Shown here: one piece after another, positions 8,774-18,056 of the stretch
How positions within the stretch are numbered: position 1 is the stretch's first letter
Layout of the letters: each line of letters starts with the position of its first letter
Source of the DNA: Hominimerdicola alba
GTDB taxonomy: Bacteria > Bacillota > Clostridia > Oscillospirales > Ruminococcaceae
Direction: 5' to 3'
Length of the DNA stretch: 64,000 bases
NCBI RefSeq assembly: GCF_900112155.1
Contig: NZ_FOKQ01000005.1
Location: 1-64,000, forward strand
Made by a program: the position numbers and the translations under genes
Notes under the pieces: generated by a model
Seen by the model: the letters and a program-made list of their open reading frames with translations, nothing else
Databases searched by the model: none
What the model was told of the DNA's origin: nothing

Positions 8774-10942
8774 ATGAAGCTTATCTTGAAGCTGCCGCCC
8801 GATAATGACGAAGGGATTGTATATTCACTGCCATTCGGATTCACGGAAAGCGGCGATAAATGTGACGGAATATTCGCTGTTACCGATAAAGATATCTGTA
8901 TATACATAGACGGCAAGATCGAAGAAGTGTACAAAATATCGGACTTTACAGAATTTTATGTGCGCCGCGGAGTTGGAACTTCCATGATACAGGGCAAGAG
9001 CGCAAATGGCGAGGTGATCGGGCTGTGCGGATTTACACAGGACCTTTTCCCGCGTTACGGCGAAGTGGCAAAACTGCTGAGCCACTACATTCGCACAGGC
9101 GAACTTATCAGGGATACAGGCGCGGACGAGCCTGTTTGTCCGAAATGCGGTATGCCGCTGGAGGGCAGCAGCGAATGTGTTTTCTGCAAAAGCAAAACAT
9201 CTACAATGCTGCGGCTGGTAAAAATGATACTCCCCTACCGCAAAAGTTTTATTATAGCACTTGTATGCACAGTGCTTTCTCAGTCGATACTTGTGACTTA
9301 TCCTTACCTTGACAGGCTACTGATCGACAAATATGTTACCCCCAAAAACGAACATCTTGCGGGGATTATCCTGATAGCTTTATCAATGATAGGGCTGAGG
9401 CTGATAGAAGGTGTGTTCAACTATTTCAACATGAAGCACAGCTTTAAAGTATCACTGAACATTGGAAGGAATATCCGCGAATCTGTGTTCAGGAAATCTC
9501 AGCAGCTTTCGATGAATGCTATCTCGCGGCGCACGGCTGGAGAGCTTATAAACCGAATATCCAACGATGCGGCCAAACTGGAAGATTTCATAACTGCAAA
9601 CGGCAAGGATGCTATCGTTGATATATTCTCTGTGTTAGTCATCGGAGGACTGCTTTTCGCCATGAACCCGAAGCTGGCACTTATGGCGGTGTTACCCATA
9701 CCTTTTGTACTCATGCTTTCCAAAAAGCTCCACGAGATAATGGCTGTAAACTACACAAGAGTATGGAAATACAGCACACATCACGGTGAGCTGCTGCACG
9801 ATATCCTCAATGGCATACGCGTGGTAAAGACTTACGGAAGTGAAAAACGTGAGGCTGTTCGCTACAATGATTGCTCGGAAAAGCTTGCGAGAATGAATAT
9901 CCGCGCCGAAACAATATGGTATATGACAATGCCTTTTTCATGGTTCCTTATAACGGCAGGAAATTATTTTGTGCTGTATTTTGGTGGAAAAAGCGTTCTC
10001 GGCGAGACCATGAGCTTAGGTCAGCTGGTACAGTTCACCACATATGTTTCAATGCTTTACGGTCCTCTCAGCTGGTTCATATATATACCACGTACCTTTG
10101 CTGACGCATCAGTCTCAGCAGGTAAAATATTCGAGATACTGGATGAGCGTTCGGATATTATGGACAATGAGGATTCACGGGAGATAGATATCAACGGTGA
10201 TATCGAATTCAGCGATGTAAGCTTCGGTTACAAAGCTTACGACCCTGTACTGAAAGAAATATCCTGCAAGATCAAAAAGGGTGAAATGATCGGCATTGTT
10301 GGACATTCGGGTGTTGGTAAATCCACGATGATAAATCTTATCATGCGTCTTTATGACTGCACCGAGGGCGAAATAAGCATCGACGGTGTCCCTATAAAAA
10401 ATATCGCACAGAACAGTCTGCGTTCGCAGATAGGTGTAGTATTGCAGGAAACTTTCCTGTTTGACGGAAGTGTTTACGATAACATCGCTTACGCTGACCC
10501 GACGGCATCTTTTGAGGATATTATCCGCGCGGCTAAAACTGCTAACGCTCACGATTTTATAGTGAAACTCCCCGATGGCTACAACACAAAGGTGGGAAAC
10601 AAGGGCTTTCAGCTTTCGGGCGGTGAACGTCAGCGTATCGCCATCGCAAGAGCTATACTCCGCGACCCGAAAATACTGATACTCGATGAAGCGACAGCTT
10701 CACTTGATACCAGAACTGAAAAGCAGATCCAGCAGGCCCTTGATCGCCTGACCGAGGGCAGGACAACCATAGCCATAGCACACAGACTATCAACACTTTC
10801 AAATGCAGACCGGCTTTTTGTGCTGGATAAAGGCAGACTTGCTGAAACAGGAACTCACAAAGAGCTGATGAGTCAGAAGGGCGTGTACTATAAACTTGTA
10901 ATGGCTCAGCGCGAGACAACAAAGATGAGATCGGCGGTGTGA
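8774..10942 (+). CDS. ABC exporter subunit, second half of heterodimer
   Basis: 722 residues built like the gene at 5916: a soluble N-terminal domain (about 1-115), a zinc-ribbon CPKC...CVFC (about 120-139), a six-helix membrane domain and a nucleotide-binding domain with Walker A VGHSGVGKST, VLQETFLF, signature LSGGERQR, Walker B ILILDEATAS and IAHRLST. Both halves of the dimer keep the catalytic Glu, so unlike many heterodimeric exporters neither site is visibly degenerate. A GGAGG-like ribosome site precedes the ATG. It is the last gene of the operon, ended by a strong terminator. Confidence 0.9.
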   Translation: MKLILKLPPDNDEGIVYSLPFGFTESGDKCDGIFAVTDKDICIYIDGKIEEVYKISDFTEFYVRRGVGTSMIQGKSANGEVIGLCGFTQDLFPRYGEVAKLLSHYIRTGELIRDTGADEPVCPKCGMPLEGSSECVFCKSKTSTMLRLVKMILPYRKSFIIALVCTVLSQSILVTYPYLDRLLIDKYVTPKNEHLAGIILIALSMIGLRLIEGVFNYFNMKHSFKVSLNIGRNIRESVFRKSQQLSMNAISRRTAGELINRISNDAAKLEDFITANGKDAIVDIFSVLVIGGLLFAMNPKLALMAVLPIPFVLMLSKKLHEIMAVNYTRVWKYSTHHGELLHDILNGIRVVKTYGSEKREAVRYNDCSEKLARMNIRAETIWYMTMPFSWFLITAGNYFVLYFGGKSVLGETMSLGQLVQFTTYVSMLYGPLSWFIYIPRTFADASVSAGKIFEILDERSDIMDNEDSREIDINGDIEFSDVSFGYKAYDPVLKEISCKIKKGEMIGIVGHSGVGKSTMINLIMRLYDCTEGEISIDGVPIKNIAQNSLRSQIGVVLQETFLFDGSVYDNIAYADPTASFEDIIRAAKTANAHDFIVKLPDGYNTKVGNKGFQLSGGERQRIAIARAILRDPKILILDEATASLDTRTEKQIQQALDRLTEGRTTIAIAHRLSTLSNADRLFVLDKGRLAETGTHKELMSQKGVYYKLVMAQRETTKMRSAV

Positions 10943-10947
10943 TTTAA

Positions 10948-10990
10948 AAAAGCAAAAGACGAGGGGCTAAACTCCTCGTCTTTTGCTTTT
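10948..10990 (+). terminator. intrinsic terminator of the ABC exporter operon
   Basis: A long stem pairs the A-rich left arm ending GACGAGG (to 10964) with CCTCGTC and a T-rich right arm (10974-10990). It starts right after the stop codon. Confidence 0.85.
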
Positions 10991-11057
10991 ATAGCTATTA
11001 TTTCATGGATACAGTTTCCGAATAATCCGACTTTATGTATTGAAATATATTGGCTTA

Positions 11058-11828
11058 TCAGTTCTTTCTTTTTCTGATAAGAAGTGCCGCACTGCCTATC
11101 AGGATCAAAGTTGCCAGCGTGCTGCCAATAACAGACTTACCTGTCTTGGGATTGCTGTTGGTGCTGTTTGAATTTGCATTTGCAGTATTGGCACTGCTTG
11201 AAGTGCTGACGGTCTTGGAAGAACTTTCCGATATAGAAGAAGACGATGATACTGCGCTTTCTGAAACAGATGAATCTGCTGCCGATGAAGATATGTCTGT
11301 ATTTGATACACTCTCCGGTGCTGATTCGGTGGCTGATTCGACAGATACTGTGCTCTCGGGAGCATCTACTTCAGCTGAACTCAGGTCTTCTATAACGGCG
11401 GCAGCTGCCTGAGTTACGTGTATATAATTCTTGTGGCAGCCGGAACCCATCCAGCAAGTGAAAAGGATATCACCGGGCTCATCGGGGGTAAACTCATAGA
11501 TAAAATTCTCGCCCTGCTGCAGAACAATATGACCTTCTTCCTTATTGTGAGTGTCAGTGCCGAATCCAAGACCGGGTATCTTTACAGTAGCGCCGCAGCC
11601 CCTTGGCTCGGTACCATCGGGAACGGAAACATACCACTGAACTGTCGTGCCTTCCTCAACGGTTATATCTGTGCTTGTCCACAGATCGGCATAATCGGTA
11701 ACTACGACCTTGACATTTTCTGCCTGCTCGGCTGAAACTTCAAAAGCTGTATTCGCCGAAATTGCTGCTCCTGCGATCACAAATGATGCCAGCACTGCTA
11801 CGCTGTTTCTGATAATTCTGTTCTTCAT
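11058..11828 (-). CDS. cell-wall-anchored cupredoxin-like protein
   Basis: About 256 residues; the start is the ATG at 11828, which follows GAGGAAAG, rather than an upstream TTG. A signal peptide (about 1-32) is followed by a cupredoxin-like domain (about 38-140). The segment FTCWMGSGCHKNYIHV near its end has the Cys and His arrangement of a blue-copper type site, with another GCGAT segment before it. A long Ser-rich linker (about 145-220) leads to NPKTG, a hydrophobic helix and RKRKN, a sortase sorting signal. So it is exported and fixed to the wall. It ends an operon with a DUF4418/FtsX/ABC system, suggesting metal binding or electron transfer; copper binding is inferred, not shown. Confidence 0.75.
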   Translation of the reverse strand: MKNRIIRNSVAVLASFVIAGAAISANTAFEVSAEQAENVKVVVTDYADLWTSTDITVEEGTTVQWYVSVPDGTEPRGCGATVKIPGLGFGTDTHNKEEGHIVLQQGENFIYEFTPDEPGDILFTCWMGSGCHKNYIHVTQAAAAVIEDLSSAEVDAPESTVSVESATESAPESVSNTDISSSAADSSVSESAVSSSSSISESSSKTVSTSSSANTANANSNSTNSNPKTGKSVIGSTLATLILIGSAALLIRKRKN

Positions 11829-11838
11829 TTTTCTTTCC

Positions 11839-12264
11839 TCAACTTTCTTCAATTGATATTACTTTTATTACTTCATTTTCCAAAGTGCCCATGACAGTGA
11901 CATAAAGTCCGTCAACGCGCTCTGTCTGTTCAAGATATTCAAGGGTGAGCTGCTGCCCTGCTTCATCGAACATATAAAATTTCCACGAACCATCCTCCTG
12001 CTGAATATCAAGACCGTATCCGCTTTCACGACAGCCCTCCATGAACATACAGTTCGTTTCGTGTATTGCTGGGTCTTCAATGTCGGAACAGCACTCGTCC
12101 ATCAACACGCCGAAAAATGTATTATACTGTCCGCTGCTGACATCAGAAGTTTGGGACTTGACTTCCGTCTGCGGTTTTCTGACTTCGGCTACACTTGCAT
12201 TTGCAGAAGCTCCGCAGCCCGAAAGAAGCAGCGCTGTAAATGCCGCTATGATCGTTTTTCTCAT
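11839..12264 (-). CDS. small cysteine-containing lipoprotein
   Basis: About 141 residues. The start at 12264 follows GAGGAG and its ATG overlaps the stop of the acetyltransferase gene (TGATG). Residues 1-18 form a lipoprotein signal with lipobox LLSGC. The mature part has an unusual cluster of cysteines (MDECCSD, then TNCMFMEGC) and a C-terminal beta-rich part. I do not recognise the family. Position 10 bp before the cupredoxin-like gene suggests both act on the outer face of the membrane, perhaps in metal handling or thiol chemistry. Confidence 0.7.
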   Translation of the reverse strand: MRKTIIAAFTALLLSGCGASANASVAEVRKPQTEVKSQTSDVSSGQYNTFFGVLMDECCSDIEDPAIHETNCMFMEGCRESGYGLDIQQEDGSWKFYMFDEAGQQLTLEYLEQTERVDGLYVTVMGTLENEVIKVISIEES

Positions 12265-12752
12265 CAGAATGATCTCCTCATCTGATACCATTTTACTCCG
12301 CCGATCACAGAGCCCTCTGAAATGCCCTCATTGACAAATCCGAATCGCTCGTAAAAACCTATAAGAGATTCCTTGCAGGTGAGAACTGCACCACGCCTGC
12401 CCTCGGATTTTGCTATTGACAAAAACTCATTCATGAGTGTCTGCGCGTATCCTCTGCGCCTGTGATCGGGCAGGGTATCAAGACCGAAAATCATCTGCCA
12501 TGAACCTTTTTCATTGTGCATTTCGGGCTTTGCGTACATCTCGTCCGTAAGATCGGGAATGTTTGTAACAAAGCCGTTGATGAACGAAATTATCTTATCG
12601 TTGTCATCGCAAAGCACAAGAAAATGATTCGGGTATTTCTTCAGCCGTGCACGGAACTGTTCAAGCCCCGCAGCCTGTTCTGGCGGAAAACAGGTACTTT
12701 CTATTGCCGCCAGTTCTTCAAGATCTTTTATATTTCCTTTACGCGATCTCAC
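12264..12752 (-). CDS. GNAT N-acetyltransferase (AANAT-like)
   Basis: 162 residues with a GTG start after AGGAGGGG. The acetyl-CoA binding loop is visible as HRRRGYAQTLM (about 96-106), preceded by the strand SWQMIFGLDTLP. The CFPPEQAA opening and this core resemble bacterial proteins related to serotonin N-acetyltransferase. The start overlaps the stop of the ABC ATPase gene by 14 bp and the stop overlaps the lipoprotein start, so it is translationally coupled within the operon. Its acceptor is unknown and its link to the transporter is not obvious. Confidence 0.8.
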   Translation of the reverse strand: MRSRKGNIKDLEELAAIESTCFPPEQAAGLEQFRARLKKYPNHFLVLCDDNDKIISFINGFVTNIPDLTDEMYAKPEMHNEKGSWQMIFGLDTLPDHRRRGYAQTLMNEFLSIAKSEGRRGAVLTCKESLIGFYERFGFVNEGISEGSVIGGVKWYQMRRSF

Positions 12753-13434
12753 GTTTTATCCCCTCCTGTTTTGTCAAAACTCCCGCATCCATGCGGTATA
12801 TCTTATGGGCAAAATCTGCCGCTGTGCTGTCGTGGGTGACTGCAATAACTGCCGTTCCCTGCTCAGCTGTTTTTTTAAGCAGTTCAAAAATCATCTGCGT
12901 GTTCTCATCATCAAGATCGTTTGTGGGCTCATCTGCAAATATCACTGAGGGCTTATTCACAAGCGCTCTCGCTATGGCAAGTCTTCTAAGTTCGCCGCCT
13001 GAAAGTTCATTGGGATATGCATCTTTCAGATTTTCAAGCCCCACCGTTTTCAGAATTTCTTCGACTTCATTATCGGGTATAATTTTGCCGATCAGTGCCG
13101 CGGGCAGGAGAAGATTTTCGAGAACTGTGAGCGCACCGAGAGAACTCTGACCCTGCGGGATATAGCCTATATTTTCAGCGCGGAACTTTGAAAGTTCACC
13201 GTCATTAAGAGTGAAAATATCCTTGTTTTCATATTTCACACTGCCAGAAGTCGGCTTGATAAGTCCCGAAAGGATATTCAGCAAAGTTGTTTTTCCGCTT
13301 CCCGAGCGACCAAAAATGACTGTAAGTTTACCGCTGTCAAACTCAGCCGATGTGGTTTTTACTGCTGTTACTTGGCGTTTTTTTCTGCCTTTTTTGATGT
13401 AGCTTTTGCTTATGTTTTCAGCGATGATATTCAT
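12739..13434 (-). CDS. ABC transporter ATPase (MacB/LolD type)
   Basis: About 231 residues from the ATG at 13434 (GAGGG lies 8 bases upstream; a GTG at 13443 is the alternative). Walker A FGRSGSGKTT, Q-loop YIPQGQSS, signature ELSGGELRR and Walker B VIFADEPTNDLD are all present, with the H-loop in AVTHDST. The sequence type is that of ATPases that partner FtsX-like permeases. The permease gene ends 1 bp upstream, so the two form one transporter that works by mechanotransmission rather than classic import. Confidence 0.88.
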   Translation of the reverse strand: MNIIAENISKSYIKKGRKKRQVTAVKTTSAEFDSGKLTVIFGRSGSGKTTLLNILSGLIKPTSGSVKYENKDIFTLNDGELSKFRAENIGYIPQGQSSLGALTVLENLLLPAALIGKIIPDNEVEEILKTVGLENLKDAYPNELSGGELRRLAIARALVNKPSVIFADEPTNDLDDENTQMIFELLKKTAEQGTAVIAVTHDSTAADFAHKIYRMDAGVLTKQEGIKREIA

Positions 13435-13435
13435 G

Positions 13436-14638
13436 TCAGTCACCCTCTCTGAGTATATTTCCCGTATCCGCGCGGCTAAGGCTGTATGCTGAATATGCTG
13501 AGGATATCACACCTGTCAGCAGAACTGCCGCGGCGGCGATGACCGCATATCTGATATCGCTGAAAACATCAGGCGAAAGATACGGAAGTCCTGTGCGCTG
13601 TTCGATCAGACTGCCAAAGGGGAAGACTGTCACCGCCGTCAGCAGGATACCTGCGATTATCCCAACCACACATATGATAGTGCTTTCGGAAAAGACCTCT
13701 GCACCAAGCTGTCTGCGGGAAAAACCTATTGTGCGCATTATTGCAAATTCCCTTCTGCGGACACCCGCCAGAACCGAAAATGCCGCTGTAAGTATCACCG
13801 CTGCGAGTATCCAGACTGCGTTTTTTATTATGCCGATGCTTCCTGAAATTGCCGAAAGTCTGTCGGCTGTACCTGTTATCATCGAGCGGGTGCGGACAGC
13901 TTCAACACCGTCAACGTGAAGATTGATCTCCCCTGCCACCTGCGAAATATCGTAACCGTCCTTGACTTTTATATAAACCGAAGATATCACATCATCGGGA
14001 CTTTGCTTTGACAGAACACCAATCCCCTTTTCCATTGATGCCTTTATCAGAGTGCGTACTGTTTCGGGGGTGGTATAGATAGCCGTGTCAAGTCCTGTAC
14101 CCGTAGCATCAAGCTTGCCAACTGCCTTGCAGTCAACGCCGTAAAGTTTCAGTGTGTGACCGACTTTTGTGGAGAGAGATGAACCGACGATTATCTCATT
14201 CTCGCCTAGTTTGCCGTCATAGCACTGTTTCAGCCACGGCTTTATTGAAAAATCGGAATCTTCATCAAAACCGATTATCTGAACCTGTACCGAACAGCAT
14301 TCTGCATTTGCAGAAACCAGGAAGTACTGCGGCGAGGTGAGTTCAACACCCTCTATCGACGCTATTTGCTCCTCTATGGACTTATCCATATAAAAATATC
14401 CCGGAGTACCCTGAAGAAGCATGTTTTCAAGTTCGAATTTAGCTTCTGCATCTTCGGGAACGACAATTATATCTGCACCCAGCCGCTGTTCTAGGCTTTC
14501 AAGACCGTTCTTCATGCTTGCCGCCGCCACCGAACCGCCGAAAAGTGCGATGGTCATAAGTGCCGCGATAAGCACAAGTGCGCCTGTCCTGAATGGCTTT
14601 TTCACAAGATTTTTCAGCGGCAGAGTTTTCAGTTTCAT
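13436..14638 (-). CDS. FtsX-like ABC permease
   Basis: 400 residues with the MacB/FtsX plan: one membrane helix near the N-terminus (about 15-40), a large external domain (about 45-265) and three helices in the C-terminal half, where the segment RRREFAIMRTIGFSRRQ marks the typical FtsX core. It overlaps the DUF4418 gene by 4 bp (ATGA) and abuts the ATPase gene. Similar permease-ATPase-DUF4418 sets are known next to P19/FTR1-type iron uptake genes; here a cupredoxin-like protein is downstream instead, so a metal-related role is plausible but inferred. Confidence 0.85.
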   Translation of the reverse strand: MKLKTLPLKNLVKKPFRTGALVLIAALMTIALFGGSVAAASMKNGLESLEQRLGADIIVVPEDAEAKFELENMLLQGTPGYFYMDKSIEEQIASIEGVELTSPQYFLVSANAECCSVQVQIIGFDEDSDFSIKPWLKQCYDGKLGENEIIVGSSLSTKVGHTLKLYGVDCKAVGKLDATGTGLDTAIYTTPETVRTLIKASMEKGIGVLSKQSPDDVISSVYIKVKDGYDISQVAGEINLHVDGVEAVRTRSMITGTADRLSAISGSIGIIKNAVWILAAVILTAAFSVLAGVRRREFAIMRTIGFSRRQLGAEVFSESTIICVVGIIAGILLTAVTVFPFGSLIEQRTGLPYLSPDVFSDIRYAVIAAAAVLLTGVISSAYSAYSLSRADTGNILREGD

Positions 14639-15039
14639 TTATCTTTCTCCATTCTTTTCAGGTTCGTCGCAGCATCTATAAGGGAGACCACAGCAAGCAG
14701 TGATGCTGTTACGGTAACGGCAGGTCTGAACACCGTGTGACAGCGCATGGTCTTCATCATGCAGAGATTTATTGCAGTTGAGGGAATAAATATCACTGCC
14801 GACGCGAGAGTGAATATGCTTATGGCAATACCCGTCTTTATTCCATTTTGCCGAATAAACATCTTGACAAGTGCCTGAAGTACCAGAACTATGCCAATAA
14901 GTGCGACCGCATTTTGTGCCCAGTGACAAGCCATATGTCTGCCCTCTTCCGAATCGCAGGCTCTGAAAAATGTCAGCGAGCCTATGGTCAGCAGCAGTGA
15001 CAAGACCAGTTCTGCTGTGTCATATATTTTTTCTTTCAT
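14635..15039 (-). CDS. DUF4418 membrane protein
   Basis: A 134-residue protein with four hydrophobic helices. The pairs FRACDSEEGRHMACHWAQ and MKTMRCHTVFRP carry the conserved Cys and His residues typical of DUF4418, placed near the outer ends of helices. Its function is unknown. It is the first gene of the operon, 15 bp downstream of the importer ATPase gene, so it may also receive read-through from the importer operon. Confidence 0.8.
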   Translation of the reverse strand: MKEKIYDTAELVLSLLLTIGSLTFFRACDSEEGRHMACHWAQNAVALIGIVLVLQALVKMFIRQNGIKTGIAISIFTLASAVIFIPSTAINLCMMKTMRCHTVFRPAVTVTASLLAVVSLIDAATNLKRMEKDK

Positions 15040-15054
15040 TAAAATTCTTCTTCC

Positions 15055-15834
15055 TCAGATCATATACTCGGGCTGAGGCTGTGCCTGAGCAAGTTCAAAA
15101 TGCTCGAGTATGGATTTTCTCATAGCCAGGAATTCCGAACCGCCGCGATGACGTGGTCTTGGGAGATCAACATCGATTATCTTGCTGATCTTTCCGGGAC
15201 GCGGGGTCATAATTACTATCCTGTCGCTGAGATATATTGCCTCGTCGATATCATGGGTGACGAGTATCATGGTGATGCCGTTTTCTTTCCAGAGTTCAAG
15301 TATCTTATCCTGAAGATCGGCGCGGGTGAAAGAATCCAGCGCACCCATCGGTTCATCAAGGAGAAGTGCTTTCGGTTCGTTGATAAGTGCTCTTGCTATG
15401 GCGACACGCTGTGCCATTCCGCCTGATATCTGGTGGGGATAGGATTTTTCAAAACCGTCAAGACCCACCATTGAGATATATCTGCCTATTTTGTCTTTGT
15501 TCTTTTTGTAGACTTTGCGTGCTTTCAGACCGTAGGCTATATTGTTCTCCACATTCAGCCAGGGGAACAGACCGCCCTGCTGGAAAACATATCCGCGTTC
15601 GGGAGAAACGTCTGTTATTCTGCTGCCGTCTATGGTAAGTTCACCCGACTGTGGTTTATCAAGACCTGCTATCAGACGAAGCAGTGTGGTCTTTCCGCAG
15701 CCTGAGGGTCCTATTATGGAAATGAACTCACCGGGTCGGATATCAAGGTCAACATTATATAATGCGTTGACTTTGTTACCCTCGGCATCGGTATATATTC
15801 TGTTGACGTTGTTTACAGATATTGTACTGCTCAT
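15055..15834 (-). CDS. ABC importer ATPase (SsuB/TauB type)
   Basis: About 259 residues from the ATG at 15834, which overlaps the permease stop (ATGA). Motifs: Walker [11 protein letters not shown]-loop FQQGGLFPW, signature ISGGMAQRV and Walker [12 protein letters not shown], followed by VTHDIDEA. This is the class of ATPases serving nitrate, taurine, sulfonate and thiamine-precursor importers. With the permease and NMT1-like binding protein it forms a complete importer; the divergent methionine genes and shared operator point to a sulfur compound as substrate. Confidence 0.88.
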   Translation of the reverse strand: MSSTISVNNVNRIYTDAEGNKVNALYNVDLDIRPGEFISIIGPSGCGKTTLLRLIAGLDKPQSGELTIDGSRITDVSPERGYVFQQGGLFPWLNVENNIAYGLKARKVYKKNKDKIGRYISMVGLDGFEKSYPHQISGGMAQRVAIARALINEPKALLLDEPMGALDSFTRADLQDKILELWKENGITMILVTHDIDEAIYLSDRIVIMTPRPGKISKIIDVDLPRPRHRGGSEFLAMRKSILEHFELAQAQPQPEYMI

Positions 15835-16922
15835 TTTTTCAGCACTCCTTCCTGCCAGCGCAGTGCACGCTTCTGGATACGTCCTATTATGTGATTTATC
15901 AGCGAGAACAGCACTGCCATTATGACGATAGCTGCCAGCACTTTGTAATATGCGCTCCATACTTTCGACTGGTTTATGTAGTAGCCAAGTCCGCCGGGCT
16001 GACCAAGCATCTCACTCATGACGAGGGTAGTGAAAGCCATGGCATTTGCTGAACTTATGCCTGTGAAGATATCGGGCATCGCGTGGGGTATTGCAACGTT
16101 GAATATCAGACCTACCTGAGAGCTTCCGAGTATCCTTGCGGCTTCATAGTTCTGCTTAGGTGTTGACTGTATGCCCTGAGCTGTAAGAAAAGCTATCTGG
16201 AACCATGCACATATCACTATGAGGAATACTGCTGCTGTGAATGAATTAGGCAGTAAAGTCAGCGCAAATGGCATCCATGCAACTGCGGGGACAACTCCTG
16301 TTATTTTCAGTATCGGGAATACCCAGTAATAAACTTTCGGGAACCAGCCGATAAGTATGCCTGTACCTACTCCGAGGAGTACACCGCAGGAGAATCCGGC
16401 TGCGTATAATCTGAGGGAATAGAGAGTGTTCTGCACCACATACTCGCCGTCGGCAAGATATGCTTCGATGACCTGAGCAGGTCCCGGGAAGAAAGGCTGT
16501 GCGAACACCTGGGTTTTTGTTCCGCCGATATCCCACACAGCAAGAGCTATACCCAGAGCAAACCTGAATGCTGCGGCTTTGCAGAATTTTCTGCGCTTAT
16601 CCTTATCTTTCAGCGACACGATACCAACGCCTAAGAATACCAGTATCAGTGCAGCCAGCAGGAATATATATGCATCGTTTATATTAAGGCTGATGCTGAG
16701 ACCGAGTGTATTTATAACGTAGGTCTTGAATTCGACTGCCGCTTTCTGCGGGAATACCAGATTTACTATTATCGCAGCAACAAAACCCGATATGGTGAGC
16801 AGTGCTTTCAGGGCATAATAGCCGTTGTGCCTGTATCCCCATTTCACTTTCTTTTCGGCAGTCGGCTTTTCCTTTTCAGCTGCACTTTGCAGGCTGCCCT
16901 TTAAAGCTATCTGTCCATTCAT
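15831..16922 (-). CDS. ABC importer permease (SsuC/TauC type)
   Basis: 363 residues, longer than the roughly 260 usual for SsuC because of about 110 extra N-terminal residues with two or three more helices. The core has the EAA loop as EAARILGSSQVGLIFNVAIP (about 255-274) that docks the ATPase. Located between the binding protein and the ATPase gene in the same operon. Substrate not determinable from the sequence alone; sulfonate- or thioether-type sulfur sources are the best guess from context. Confidence 0.85.
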   Translation of the reverse strand: MNGQIALKGSLQSAAEKEKPTAEKKVKWGYRHNGYYALKALLTISGFVAAIIVNLVFPQKAAVEFKTYVINTLGLSISLNINDAYIFLLAALILVFLGVGIVSLKDKDKRRKFCKAAAFRFALGIALAVWDIGGTKTQVFAQPFFPGPAQVIEAYLADGEYVVQNTLYSLRLYAAGFSCGVLLGVGTGILIGWFPKVYYWVFPILKITGVVPAVAWMPFALTLLPNSFTAAVFLIVICAWFQIAFLTAQGIQSTPKQNYEAARILGSSQVGLIFNVAIPHAMPDIFTGISSANAMAFTTLVMSEMLGQPGGLGYYINQSKVWSAYYKVLAAIVIMAVLFSLINHIIGRIQKRALRWQEGVLKK

Positions 16923-16953
16923 ACGTTACCGTATCTCCTCTCTTTACTGATTA

Positions 16954-18012
16954 CTATTTTACTTCAACTTTCTGATAAATGTCCTTTGCGAACTGGTCGG
17001 GGTCGCTTTTGAGGTAGCCTATCTTTGCCAGACCGTCAACGAAGTACTTTACGTCCTCTTCAACGTGAGTATCCCAGTTTTCATCATGCTCGGCAGCTGA
17101 CGGGAAACCGTAGCTCTTTATCAGTTCAACTGCAAGTTCCTTGTCCTCGATGGAAGCGTAGTTCTTATTGATTATGATATCTACCGCTTCTTCGGGATTT
17201 TCGTATATCCACTCCTGAGCCTTGCGGTATGCTCTGAGGAGAGCAGCTACTTCTTCGGGGTCTTCTTCAAGTATCTTATTAGATGCGTAGAGGAAGCAGC
17301 AGAAGTGATCTGCGAAATATGGGTCTGTGCCGAGGTCGAAAAGTATGCGGACATCGCCTGCTTTTTCGTGGATAGAACCAAGCGGATCCCAGAGGGCTGC
17401 TACATCTATCTCACCGCTTGCCAGCGCCTCAAACTCCAGATTGCCATCGGAGTAAGGCAGGAATGTTACTTCACCGTCAGAAGGGTCAGCGGAGATGCCT
17501 GCATTTTCAAGCCAGAGAGATGCCACCTGATGAGGTGTGCCGCCTATCTCGTCAACTCCAATCTTTTTACCTTTCAGGTCTTCAACTGACTTGATATCGG
17601 AATCGGGATTGACCGCAAACTTGATACAGCCCTCATGCAGACCGTCGACTACTTTTACGTTTATGCCGTTCTCGATAGAGGGGAAGAACTGGAAATCTCC
17701 GTTTACTATTGGGATAGAACCGTTGTTGAGACCAATTTTTCTTGTTTCAAAATCAGCAGAAATGAGAGTTACATCAAAGCCCTCTTCTGCAAAATAGCCA
17801 TTCTCATAAGCTATATAGATAGGTGCGCCGCAAAGGGCACCGTCCTTGCCGGGGATATCTATCTTGCCGTATTTGAAATCGCCTGTGCTTTGTGCGGTGT
17901 TGTTATCAGCACCCTTTTTTCCATTATCAGAACTTCCCTGCTCGCTTACTGAGCACGATGTCAGCATAATTGCCGATGCCATTATTGCTGCAAAAATACT
18001 TTCCTTTTTCAT
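16954..18012 (-). CDS. NMT1/SsuA-type substrate-binding lipoprotein
   Basis: About 352 residues from the ATG at 18012, preceded by AAAGGAG. The N-terminus is a lipoprotein signal with lipobox LTSCS. The mature part has the two-lobe NMT1 pattern: PIYIAYENGYFAEEGFDV (about 75-92), a DLKGKKIGVDEIGGTPHQ segment that lines the ligand pocket, and EDPEEVAALLRAYRKAQEW late in the sequence. Members bind sulfonates, nitrate, thiamine precursors and similar small ligands. The gene is divergent from metA and its promoter carries the same operator array as the O-acetylhomoserine sulfhydrylase gene, so an organosulfur ligand is inferred. Confidence 0.85.
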   Translation of the reverse strand: MKKESIFAAIMASAIMLTSCSVSEQGSSDNGKKGADNNTAQSTGDFKYGKIDIPGKDGALCGAPIYIAYENGYFAEEGFDVTLISADFETRKIGLNNGSIPIVNGDFQFFPSIENGINVKVVDGLHEGCIKFAVNPDSDIKSVEDLKGKKIGVDEIGGTPHQVASLWLENAGISADPSDGEVTFLPYSDGNLEFEALASGEIDVAALWDPLGSIHEKAGDVRILFDLGTDPYFADHFCCFLYASNKILEEDPEEVAALLRAYRKAQEWIYENPEEAVDIIINKNYASIEDKELAVELIKSYGFPSAAEHDENWDTHVEEDVKYFVDGLAKIGYLKSDPDQFAKDIYQKVEVK

Positions 18013-18056
18013 TTCCAAAACTCCTTTGTGTTTGCTATCGTTTTTGCGATGACTAA

